A stretch of 44,112 nt of DNA. It comes from Gammaproteobacteria bacterium. GTDB lineage: Bacteria; Pseudomonadota; Gammaproteobacteria; Steroidobacterales; Steroidobacteraceae. How positions within the stretch are numbered: position 1 is the first letter of the stretch; each line of letters opens with the position of its first letter. Below are positions 36,777 through 44,112 of this stretch, piece after piece. Under the pieces are notes generated by a model that worked only from the letters and a program-made list of their open reading frames with translations, ran no database searches and was not told the origin of the DNA. The position numbers were made by a program, and so were the translations under genes. The stretch lies in NCBI GenBank assembly GCA_028293725.1, contig JAQGOE010000373.1, positions 1 through 44,112 on the forward strand. The letters run 5' to 3'.

Positions 36777-37796
36777 ATGATAAATGTCGGGACAGGTAAC
36801 GTCGCCACCGCGCTGACGGCAGGCGAAACCTCTTCGGTGCGCAGTGCCGTGATGCGCCTGAAGGACTACCTCACGAGTCAGATCGTGGGACAGGACACGC
36901 TCGTCGAGCGGCTGTTGATCGCGCTGTTGGCCGACGGGCACCTCTTGGTGGAGGGGCCGCCAGGTCTTGCCAAGACGCGGGCCATCAAAGCGCTGGCGCA
37001 CGCACTGGAAGCCGATTTTCAGCGGGTACAATTCACCCCCGATCTCCTTCCCGCGGACCTCACGGGGTCCGAAATCTACCGTCCTGAAGAGGGGACCTTC
37101 AGGTTCCAGCGCGGCCCTCTGTTCCACAATCTCATTCTGGCAGACGAAATCAATCGGGCGCCCGCCAAGGTGCAGTCCGCTCTTCTGGAGGCGATGGCCG
37201 AACGGCAAATCAGCGTCGGTGCGGCGACCTACAACCTGCCACAGTTGTTTCTCGTAATGGCCACGCAGAATCCAATCGAGCAGGAAGGCACCTATCCTTT
37301 GCCGGAAGCCCAGCTCGATCGCTTCATGTTGCATACCCAGGTTGACTATCCCGACCGCCAGACCACGCTAAAGATAATGAAGTTGGCACGGCGGGAAGCC
37401 ATCACGCAGCGTGAGCTGCCACCGCCCGAGCACAGGCTGAGCCAGGAGGTGATCCTGGCGGCGCGCCGCGCGGCGCTTGCACTTACGCTTTCGGACCCGG
37501 TTGCCGAGTACATCGCAGCCCTCGTTGACGCTACACGGCGGCCCGAAGGTTACAGCACGAATCTGCGCGGATGGCTGCGTTGGGGCGCGAGTCCGCGCGC
37601 CGCTATCGCCATGGAGCGCGGTGCGCGAGCCCTGGCGTGGCTGGACGGTCGTGACTTTGTCACTCCGGAAGATGTGCAAGCCATAGCTCCGGATGCGCTC
37701 CGGCACCGCCTGCTTCTCGACTACGGCGCCCTGGCACGTGGTGTCACCGTCGACGCCTGCATCGAGGAGTTGTTGGGGAAAGTACCGGCCCCATGA
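36777..37796 (+). CDS. MoxR family AAA+ ATPase
   Basis: 339 residues. MoxR ATPases act as chaperones for maturation of protein complexes, usually with vWA partner proteins encoded next to them. Walker A GPPGLAKT is at 60-67, Walker B LILADE at 119-124, followed by INRAPAKVQSALLEAMAERQ and sensor 1 MATQNPIEQEGTYPLPEAQLDRF. The C-terminal lid includes SPRAAIAM. The ATG at 36777 follows AGAGAGGG. Its stop overlaps the DUF58 gene start (ATGA). First gene of the seven-gene Bat-like cluster. Confidence 0.93.
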   Translation: MINVGTGNVATALTAGETSSVRSAVMRLKDYLTSQIVGQDTLVERLLIALLADGHLLVEGPPGLAKTRAIKALAHALEADFQRVQFTPDLLPADLTGSEIYRPEEGTFRFQRGPLFHNLILADEINRAPAKVQSALLEAMAERQISVGAATYNLPQLFLVMATQNPIEQEGTYPLPEAQLDRFMLHTQVDYPDRQTTLKIMKLARREAITQRELPPPEHRLSQEVILAARRAALALTLSDPVAEYIAALVDATRRPEGYSTNLRGWLRWGASPRAAIAMERGARALAWLDGRDFVTPEDVQAIAPDALRHRLLLDYGALARGVTVDACIEELLGKVPAP

Positions 37797-38692
37797 TCGC
37801 TCCGAACCTCGAAGAGCTGCTTGCGCTACGTGGAGCGGCGCAAGGCTTGCGACTACCGTCGCGACGTCCTGCCCACGCCTCGCATGCGGGCGCCTATCGG
37901 AGTGCGCATCGCGGCCGCGGCCTCGAGTTTCAGGAAGTGCGGCCGTATGTCAGCGGCGACGACCCGCGTACGATTGACTGGCGCGTGACTGCACGGCGTG
38001 GACGCCCACACACCAAGTTATTTCGTGAAGAGCGGGAGCGACCGGTGTGGCTGCTCGCGGATCTGGGTGCGGCGATGTTTTTCGGCACGCGGCGCCAACT
38101 CAAATCGAGCGTCGTGGTCAGGGCCGCCGCGCTCGTCGCCTGGAGTGCCGTCCAGACGGGAGATCGCGTCGGAGCACTTATCGCCGGGAGCTCCTCTTAT
38201 CGCATTCTGCCGCCGCGTGCTCGCGAAGCCGGGGTACTTCCCCTCCTCGCCACGCTAATCGACATGCAACCCACGGCTCCCTCGGCCTCGCCTTCCGGCT
38301 GCATGAAAGACGGCGTAAACGCGCTGCTACCGTTAGTCCATCCAGGGAGCATGGTGATCGCGTTGAGCGATTTCGCGGTGTTGGATTCCGACACGGCGGC
38401 GGCCTGGGCCGCACTTGCTGTCCATAACGACCTGCGTTTGTTTTGGGTTACCGATCCCTTGGAAAGTGAAGGTCTGCCCAACGGCCGATTCCGCATCGGT
38501 TTGCCCGGGCGCTCAGTGTCGCTGGACGGCTCGAGCACCCGCGCGGCCTGGCGAGCGAAATGGCATGAGCGGGAAGCAAAGCTGGAGGAACTCGCCCACC
38601 ACATAGCAACACCCATTGTCCGACTCGACACCAGCCAACCGGTCGAGGAGACGCTACGGACTGTACTGGCGGTACGACGGACTGCCGCATGA
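37793..38692 (+). CDS. DUF58 domain-containing protein
   Basis: 299 residues. The DUF58 signature RPYVSGDDPRTIDWRVTARRG spans about 49-69, preceded by AHRGRGLEFQEV. A vWA-like fold follows (PVWLLADLG, then GSMVIALSDFAVLD). DUF58 proteins are regular companions of MoxR ATPases. There is no signal peptide or clear membrane segment. Starts and ends in ATGA overlaps with moxR and the next gene. No enzymatic function can be assigned from sequence. Confidence 0.9.
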   Translation: MIAPNLEELLALRGAAQGLRLPSRRPAHASHAGAYRSAHRGRGLEFQEVRPYVSGDDPRTIDWRVTARRGRPHTKLFREERERPVWLLADLGAAMFFGTRRQLKSSVVVRAAALVAWSAVQTGDRVGALIAGSSSYRILPPRAREAGVLPLLATLIDMQPTAPSASPSGCMKDGVNALLPLVHPGSMVIALSDFAVLDSDTAAAWAALAVHNDLRLFWVTDPLESEGLPNGRFRIGLPGRSVSLDGSSTRAAWRAKWHEREAKLEELAHHIATPIVRLDTSQPVEETLRTVLAVRRTAA

Positions 38693-39213
38693 ATCAGGAC
38701 TGGTTGAGACAACTTGCTCCCGGACACGCACCGAGCCCGCCGGGCTGGTGGCCGCCCGCTCCGGGATGGTGGGTCGTCGCCCTACTCTGCGTGATGCTCG
38801 CGGCGGCGCTGGTCTGGTGGGTGCGAAATCCTTGGCGCGCGTTGCGCCGGACGGCACTTCGCCAGTTGCGTGTCATTCGGGCGAGCGATGCTGACGGAGC
38901 GGCCGTCGCGCGCGCCATCCAGAATCTGTTGCGGCGTTATGCACTCACTGTATTTGGACACGACCGTGTCGCGAAACTGACTGGGGAGTCGTGGTTGCAG
39001 TTCGTGATCGCACACGGAGGCGGCGCTCTGGCGGGGGCGCCTGGGCGGTCGCTGCTCAGAACTGCGTTTGGCAATCACGTGGACGACGACCGCGGGCAAT
39101 GGCTGGCTGCCGCGGAGTCGTTCATCCGGCGCGCGCCGAGAAAAAGGCGTGGTGAAGCAAAGGCGGGCTCTCGCGGTTCGAGCGGCACGCAGGTGGATCG
39201 GGGGAGTCGATGA
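38689..39213 (+). CDS. DUF4381 domain-containing membrane protein
   Basis: 174 residues. One membrane segment near residues 25-45 (GWWVVALLCVMLAAALVWWV) after a Pro/Trp-rich start (PGHAPSPPGWWPPAPGWW), then a cytoplasmic helical region (RALRRTALRQLRVIRAS, IQNLLRRYALTVFGHDRVAKLTGESWLQFV) and a basic tail. This layout and the position between DUF58 and vWA genes are typical for DUF4381 proteins. Overlaps both neighbours by four bases. Function unknown beyond the MoxR-vWA cluster. Confidence 0.82.
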   Translation: MNQDWLRQLAPGHAPSPPGWWPPAPGWWVVALLCVMLAAALVWWVRNPWRALRRTALRQLRVIRASDADGAAVARAIQNLLRRYALTVFGHDRVAKLTGESWLQFVIAHGGGALAGAPGRSLLRTAFGNHVDDDRGQWLAAAESFIRRAPRKRRGEAKAGSRGSSGTQVDRGSR

Positions 39214-40196
39214 TCCACCTCGCGTGGCCTTGGTTGGCGCTACTACTGCCACTGCCGTGGCTGGTTTATGTCCTGCGGTCGCCCATCGAGTCACGGGGTG
39301 TCGCTCTGTTTGTGCCGATGGCCGCAACGCTGGCCGCTCAGTCGACTGACATCGTGCGTGGGTCGAGGAGCGCGCGGGTCATTTTCGCGCTCATCTGGCT
39401 ACTGCTGGTGGCCGCAGCGATGCGGCCACAGTGGCTCGGCGAGCCGCAGCCTGTCCCGACGACGGGAAGACGCTTGATGCTGGCCATCGACACGTCTGGC
39501 TCGATGGCGACCGAGGACATGGCAGGTGGCGCGAGCAGGCTGCGGGTTGTGCAAAGCGTAGCGGGCCGCTTCATCGATGGGCGACATGGAGATCGAGTGG
39601 GTTTGATTCTCTTTGGCACGGAGCCGTACCTGCAGGCTCCACTGACAGCGGACCTGGCGACTGTGCATCGGTTTCTGAACGAGGCGCTCGTGGGTGTTGC
39701 GGGAACCCAGACGGCTATCGGTGACGCGATCGGGCTCGCCATCAAGAGATTGCGGGCTGAGGACGGTGGGGAGCGGACGGGTCACGATTCAGCCGCGCGG
39801 CAGACCGTACTCGTGCTGCTCACCGACGGAGAGAACGACGCGGGGGCCATGCCGCCGCTCGAGGCAGCCGGCCTTGCAGCCCAGGCGGGCCTGCGCATCT
39901 ACACCATCGGGGTCGGGGCGGCACCCGAGAGTCGTATGTTCGGCATGAGCGCCGGCAACACCGACCTCGACGAGGACACCTTGAAGGCGATCGCCAAGGC
40001 GACAGGCGGCGAGTATTTCCGCGCCACCGATGCGAACGCCCTGCTGGCCGTCTACAGCCAGATAGACCGTCTCGAACCGGCGGCAGGTAATCAACAGTGG
40101 CTGCGCCCTGCGGAAGAATGGTTCACCTGGCCGCTCGCCGCGGCATTACTCCTGAGCGTTCCGGCAGCCTGGGTGGGAGGACGCGAATGGACCTGA
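39210..40196 (+). CDS. vWA domain-containing membrane protein, BatA-like
   Basis: 328 residues. N-terminal membrane segments (about 8-22 and 57-70) precede a von Willebrand A domain with the MIDAS motif DTSGSM (Asp94, Ser96, Ser98), a conserved Thr region GTQTAIGDAIG and the second Asp in LVLLTDGEND. A C-terminal membrane helix (WPLAAALLLSVPAAWVGG) anchors the other end. The vWA domain is expected in the periplasm. Overlaps DUF4381 by four bases and the next vWA gene by ten. Confidence 0.9.
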   Translation: MIHLAWPWLALLLPLPWLVYVLRSPIESRGVALFVPMAATLAAQSTDIVRGSRSARVIFALIWLLLVAAAMRPQWLGEPQPVPTTGRRLMLAIDTSGSMATEDMAGGASRLRVVQSVAGRFIDGRHGDRVGLILFGTEPYLQAPLTADLATVHRFLNEALVGVAGTQTAIGDAIGLAIKRLRAEDGGERTGHDSAARQTVLVLLTDGENDAGAMPPLEAAGLAAQAGLRIYTIGVGAAPESRMFGMSAGNTDLDEDTLKAIAKATGGEYFRATDANALLAVYSQIDRLEPAAGNQQWLRPAEEWFTWPLAAALLLSVPAAWVGGREWT

Positions 40197-41188
40197 AAGC
40201 CCTGAGCTCGATTCACTTCCTCCATCCGCTGTGGCTGCTGGCATTGCCGCCACTATTGCTGTTGACGGTGTGGCTCGCCCGCTCGATGGGGCGCGACGGT
40301 AACTGGTCACGGGTCGTCGATCCGGAGCTGTTATCGGTATTACGCCTGAGCGAGCGACGTGGCAGCGGCTCGCCTTGGCCCCTCGTTGGGTTGGTCTGGG
40401 TGTTGGCCGTATTGGCCCTGGCAGGGCCCGCGTGGAGCCGCCTGGAAACACGTGCGTTCCGGTCGCAAGCGGCCTGGGTATTCGTAGTCGACCTATCGCC
40501 GTCGATGGCCGCCACGGACGTCGGTCCGGATCGTGTGACACGGGCACGTTATGCGGCGGCCGATCTTTTAGCTGCGGCGCACGATGCTCGCGTCGGTCTG
40601 GTTGTATTCGCGGGCGAGCCGCACACCGTGGCCCCCCTCACGACGGACGTGGCCACTGTGAAATTGTTGCTTCAGCCTCTGGCGCCGGGCCTGATGCCCG
40701 AGTCCGGCGACAAGCTCGCGCCCGCCCTCGACGAAGCTCAACGGCTGCTGGCTGCCGGGTACGCCCAACATGGCCATGTCGTAGTGTTTTCCGACGGGTT
40801 CGCCGATCCGGCCGACGCTTTACTTACGGCGCAACACCTTCGGCAGCTGGGCACGACCGTCGACGTCGTCGGCGTAGGAACCCAAGCGGGTGCGCCCGAG
40901 CCTGATGGCAAAGGCGGCTTCGTCAACGACTCTGACGGTCGTCCGCGCCTCACGCACATCCAGGCCGACGAGCTGCAACATCTGGCGGAGACAGGCGGCG
41001 GTAAATTCGTGCCGGTGGGCGGCCTGCATGACTTGTCTAGCGCGCTCCAGTCGAAAGGGTCTGTCGATATGGACGAGCACTCCGAGGCCGCGCAGACGCA
41101 ACTGGAGCAGTGGCGTAACGAGGGAGTTTGGCTACTGCCGCCGCTGCTTCTGTTGGCGGCACTGCTCGCGCGAAGGGGATGGGTATGA
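40187..41188 (+). CDS. vWA domain-containing membrane protein, BatB-like
   Basis: 333 residues from the ATG at 40187, which follows GGGAGG. Two N-terminal membrane segments (about 14-30 and 63-80) and a C-terminal one (LLPPLLLLAALLARRG) bracket a vWA domain. The MIDAS start is DLSPSM (Asp102, Ser104, Ser106); the later Asp is in VVVFSDGFADP. The middle MIDAS position is in MPESGDKLAPALDEA rather than a clear Thr motif, so metal binding may differ from the preceding protein. An upstream in-frame extension to 40097 lies within the previous gene. Confidence 0.88.
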   Translation: MDLKALSSIHFLHPLWLLALPPLLLLTVWLARSMGRDGNWSRVVDPELLSVLRLSERRGSGSPWPLVGLVWVLAVLALAGPAWSRLETRAFRSQAAWVFVVDLSPSMAATDVGPDRVTRARYAAADLLAAAHDARVGLVVFAGEPHTVAPLTTDVATVKLLLQPLAPGLMPESGDKLAPALDEAQRLLAAGYAQHGHVVVFSDGFADPADALLTAQHLRQLGTTVDVVGVGTQAGAPEPDGKGGFVNDSDGRPRLTHIQADELQHLAETGGGKFVPVGGLHDLSSALQSKGSVDMDEHSEAAQTQLEQWRNEGVWLLPPLLLLAALLARRGWV

Positions 41189-42408
41189 GACGCGGCGCGG
41201 TTTCGCGGCAGGGGGCCGAAGGGTGGAAGTTGGTGTGGCTTTGGGCGATGGCGATCGTTGCGGGTCTGGCGGGAGTCGTAAACGTCGCCAGCGCGGGAGA
41301 TCTGGGCGGCGCGAGTAAGGCAGGTGATGCGGCCAAGTCGGGCGGCGCCTCCGACGTTGCCGGCAGTGGGCGGCGTTCGGGTGCTTGGGCTGACCTCTGG
41401 GCAACGCGTGAGCAACAGGCTCAGCGGCTGCTCGAATCGCAGCGGCCCGCCGCGGCGGCGTCGCTTTTTGGAGATCCGCGGCGCCGGGCTTACGCCGAGT
41501 TGCAGGCCGGGCAGTATGACAAGGCCGCGCAGCAGTTGGCGCCTTTCAAGGATGTGGATTCGGAATACAACCGCGGCAACGCTTTGGCCCATACGGGCAA
41601 ATTGAAGGATGCCCTCGCGGCATATGACGCGGCCTTGGCGCAATCCCCGGGTAACAGCGACGTGAGTCGTAACCGGGAGTTAGTGGCACGAGCATTGGAG
41701 GAGCAGAATCGCGGGAATCAAACGCCAAATGGCGGGAAGTCCCAAAGTGGAGGCAAAGGGGGACAGGGTCAGCCCAAGAGTGATGGGGCGAACGCCGCTA
41801 ATGGGCAGACACAGGACAATGCGAACCCGGACGGTCAGTCGCGGGCCGGTGGTCAGCAACAGGCCGGAAATCAGGGGCCTGGTAGCCAGACGCAGCCCGG
41901 GAATCAGGGCGAGGCCGGAAGCCAGGCGCAGGCTGCGAATCAGCCGCAACCTGGGAAGACGGGCGACTCGGGAAACCAACCGCAGCCGGGAAATCAGGCG
42001 CAAGCGGCAAGACAGGCGCAGGCCGACAATCCGTTGCAGCAGGGAAATCAGGCCACGGACGATCTCAGCGAGGCCGCGAGGTTAGCTCAGCGCGCCAAGG
42101 ACGCCGACTCCGCTGCGGCGAAAGCACAGGGCCGGGGCCAGGCCCAGGCCCAGGCGCAGACTCAACCGCAGTCGCAGGCACAGGCGCTGGCAGACGCCGG
42201 TCAGCGCGGCGCCGCCAATTCCCCCGACAGGGACATTACGGTCAACAAGGCACGCGCGAGCGTGGATGGGACGCCCCAACAACCCCGCTCCGAGCAGTCT
42301 CTCGCACTGGATCAATGGCTGCGCGGCATCCCGGAGGATTCAGGCGAGCTCCTGCGTCGCAAATTCATGATCGAGCATATGATGAAACAACAGGGGTACC
42401 AGCCATGA
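41185..42408 (+). CDS. TPR protein, BatC-like, with Gln/Gly/Asn-rich repeat region
   Basis: 407 residues from the ATG that overlaps the previous stop (ATGA). A signal-anchor segment (about 14-37) is followed by tetratricopeptide repeats around 100-165 (YAELQAGQYDKAAQQLAPF, EYNRGNALAHTGKLKDALAAYD). Residues about 175-320 are low complexity, rich in Gln, Gly, Asn, Ala and Pro, with recurring GNQ/PGNQ/QAGNQ units. The C-terminus (SLALDQWLRGIPEDSGELLRRK) is the conserved end found in cluster members of this type. TPRs probably mediate contacts with the vWA proteins. An ATG at 41179 is an alternative start. Confidence 0.86.
   Translation: MRRGAVSRQGAEGWKLVWLWAMAIVAGLAGVVNVASAGDLGGASKAGDAAKSGGASDVAGSGRRSGAWADLWATREQQAQRLLESQRPAAAASLFGDPRRRAYAELQAGQYDKAAQQLAPFKDVDSEYNRGNALAHTGKLKDALAAYDAALAQSPGNSDVSRNRELVARALEEQNRGNQTPNGGKSQSGGKGGQGQPKSDGANAANGQTQDNANPDGQSRAGGQQQAGNQGPGSQTQPGNQGEAGSQAQAANQPQPGKTGDSGNQPQPGNQAQAARQAQADNPLQQGNQATDDLSEAARLAQRAKDADSAAAKAQGRGQAQAQAQTQPQSQAQALADAGQRGAANSPDRDITVNKARASVDGTPQQPRSEQSLALDQWLRGIPEDSGELLRRKFMIEHMMKQQGYQP
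41851..42060 (+). repeat. Degenerate repeat coding for GNQ-rich linker
   Basis: Within the TPR gene, degenerate units containing GGAAATCAG/GGGAATCAG or AATCAGGCGCAG recur roughly every 30 bases and encode GNQ-type blocks. The copies vary too much for a clean tandem array. Such stretches are prone to length variation between strains. Confidence 0.6.
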
Positions 42409-44112
42409 CACCCCGGTTCCTCTACGCGTTGTGCGCGTCAATCCTTCTATGGGCAGCAAACGCCCAAGCTAACGCAGCGGTGCGCGCATCGGTCGATAAC
42501 ACACAGGTCGCTCCGGGTGACCCGGTCGAGCTCACCTTATCTCATGACGGCCAGACGGGCTCGCAGCCTGACCTGTCGCCCCTGAAACAGGATTTCGACA
42601 TCGTCGGCAGCAACAGCACTCGGCGGGCTCAGATCGTTAACGGCAAAATATCCTCCACTACCGAGCTGCAACTGTCGCTGGCGCCGAAACATGCGGGGCC
42701 GTTGACCATTCCTTCGATCACCTGGGACTCGGACAGAAGCGCGCCCCTGACACTGGTCGTTTCGGCCGCGGGTGCTGGTGCCAACGGTACCGCGCGGGGG
42801 GCCGCGGATAACGGGGTTTTGCTCGAAACGGAGGTCGACCCGAAGTCGCCGTATCTACAGGGCGCCGTACACGTCACCGTGCACATTTACGCCGCGGTAC
42901 CGTTGTCGCGGGCCAACCTCGAGTTTCCGACGAATGACGAGGCGCTGGTGCGACAAGTGGGCGCGGACGAGAACGGCGTCAGCCAGAAGAACGGCCAGTC
43001 CTATCAGGTCGTGACTCGACACTATGGCGTATTCCCGCAGCACAGCGGCCACCTGAGCATTCCGGGTCCCGTGCTGACAGGCACAGTTCCAGTCAGGATG
43101 CGTCGCTCCGATCCTAACGATCCCTTCTCGGGCTTTTTTTCGGGCTCTCCATTCGGCGGCATGTTAGGCGGCTCCAAGCCTATCCGCCTCAACGGCGAGC
43201 CGATCGTGTTGGATGTACTCCCGCGCCCAGCCGGCGCCGGCACGAACTATTGGCTACCCGCCCAGAACGTCACACTCTCGGCGCGGTGGCGTCCCACGGA
43301 CCTTCAGGCCCATGTCGGCGATCCAGTTACGGTGAATCTGCAACTCCAGGCGGAGGATTTGACCGCCGCGCAACTCCCCGACCTGTCTGCGCTGCTGACA
43401 TTGCCTCCCGGCATCAAGGCCTACCCGGATGAGCCGAAGCTCACGGACAGTGCGAAGGGCACCGTCATCCTGGGCGTTCGCGAGCAGAACATCGCGTTGA
43501 TCGCCGATCAACCGGGACAGTTTACGATCCCGGAGCTCCGACTCACCTGGTGGGATGTACGCTCAAACCAGGCGCGTGAGGCCGTTCTACCCGCGCGCAC
43601 GGTGGTGGTACAGCCAAGTGCCAGTTCAAAGAATCCGACTCCGGTTGCTACGCTCCCCGGGTCATCCACAGTAGCGGCATCACAACCGAATCAAACAGCG
43701 CAATCTGCAGAGACGGCCGGCGGTTCCAAGGGGCGAGCAGGAGCCTCAGGTGGTGCGGGCTCGGGCGGGTCGGGGGCGGGGTCAGGCGGCGTGACTCCAG
43801 GCGCCGGCCGTGGCCCATCACCCTGGCTCTGGGTAAGTGTTGGTCTCGGTGTTCTGTGGATAGCCACCCTGATCGGCTGGTTCCTTTCACGCAGGCGCGC
43901 GACCTCCTCATCTGCCGCCCAACGTGACGGAGCGCATCCGCTCGACTACGGGCAAACACCTTCGGACAAATCAGGCACCCGCGCCGCGTTTCACGCCGCG
44001 TGCCGTGAGAATGATGCGGCGGCCGCGCGCCGCGACTTACTCATATGGGCTAACGCCGCACTGCCCGGCCCGCGAATCGCAGGCCTCAACGATTTGGCGA
44101 AACGCATAAAGG
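42405..44112 (+). CDS. BatD-like protein (partial, C-terminus beyond the right edge)
   Basis: At least 569 residues. Signal peptide at about 1-22 (FLYALCASILLWAANAQA), then repeated Ig-like periplasmic domains (VDNTQVAPGDPVELTLSHDG; LETEVDPKSPYLQGAVHVTV; QAHVGDPVTVNLQLQAEDL), a Ser/Gly-rich linker, a membrane helix near 471-492 (WLWVSVGLGVLWIATLIGWF) and a cytoplasmic C-terminal part still open at the edge. The domain order matches BatD/aerotolerance proteins. The ATG overlaps the previous stop (ATGA). It completes the moxR-vWA-bat cluster, which in other bacteria is linked to envelope stress tolerance. Confidence 0.9.
   Translation, partial: MTPRFLYALCASILLWAANAQANAAVRASVDNTQVAPGDPVELTLSHDGQTGSQPDLSPLKQDFDIVGSNSTRRAQIVNGKISSTTELQLSLAPKHAGPLTIPSITWDSDRSAPLTLVVSAAGAGANGTARGAADNGVLLETEVDPKSPYLQGAVHVTVHIYAAVPLSRANLEFPTNDEALVRQVGADENGVSQKNGQSYQVVTRHYGVFPQHSGHLSIPGPVLTGTVPVRMRRSDPNDPFSGFFSGSPFGGMLGGSKPIRLNGEPIVLDVLPRPAGAGTNYWLPAQNVTLSARWRPTDLQAHVGDPVTVNLQLQAEDLTAAQLPDLSALLTLPPGIKAYPDEPKLTDSAKGTVILGVREQNIALIADQPGQFTIPELRLTWWDVRSNQAREAVLPARTVVVQPSASSKNPTPVATLPGSSTVAASQPNQTAQSAETAGGSKGRAGASGGAGSGGSGAGSGGVTPGAGRGPSPWLWVSVGLGVLWIATLIGWFLSRRRATSSSAAQRDGAHPLDYGQTPSDKSGTRAAFHAACRENDAAAARRDLLIWANAALPGPRIAGLNDLAKRIK

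Overview
The window looks like a piece of a GC-rich gammaproteobacterial chromosome. ZipA, the nusA-infB-rbfA-truB / rpsO-pnp translation region, dksA-gluQ, and a PHA-synthesis repressor (PhaR) together suggest a relative of the Xanthomonadales/Nevskiales/Steroidobacterales; this taxonomic guess is inference from gene content only. There are no insertion sequences, phage genes, rRNA, tRNA or CRISPR arrays that I can see. Most of the window is core housekeeping DNA, with three accessory catabolic or envelope blocks on the right.

Layout. 1-3979 (minus): yciO-like Sua5/YrdC gene, trpS, scpA, scpB (scpB cut by the left edge), a condensin-subunit block. 4077-5841 (plus): yciB, bolA family, a lipoprotein parvulin foldase, closed by a strong terminator. 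5959-12797 (minus): smc, zipA, ligA. 12877-15858 (plus): queF, dksA, gluQ, phaR. 15964-25553 (minus): rimP, nusA, infB, rbfA, truB, then rpsO and pnp, interrupted by two small opposite-strand lipoprotein genes. 25881-31032 (plus): histidine utilisation operon hutC-hutU-hutI-hutH with a dyad operator in front. 31228-32343: OmpA-family protein. 32524-35467 (plus): ligK-ligJ-dctA, the last two steps of the protocatechuate 4,5-cleavage (or gallate) route with a dicarboxylate-type transporter. 35397-36512 (minus): acyltransferase 3. 36777-44112 (plus): a chain of overlapping genes moxR, DUF58, DUF4381, two vWA proteins, a TPR protein and batD (cut by the right edge).

Most striking observations. 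(1) pnp has an in-frame TAA exactly between the KH and S1 domains, with the S1 reading frame otherwise intact, so this genome either makes an S1-less PNPase or the base is an error. (2) Two intergenic stem-loops, one after nusA and one before gluQ, share the same architecture (11-bp stem, six-base loop CCACGC, A/T pairs next to the loop) in the same orientation relative to transcription, although their outer stems differ and still pair. (3) The rimP leader carries two tandem intrinsic terminators, and a 5' segment has a 10-base perfect complement to the first terminator, as in an attenuator; a 44-codon leader frame crosses both and ends in an ATGA overlap with rimP. (4) A perfect 16-bp palindrome and a second dyad sit upstream of the OmpA-family gene. 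(5) Two neighbouring small lipoproteins look like paralogues and split the truB-rpsO junction.
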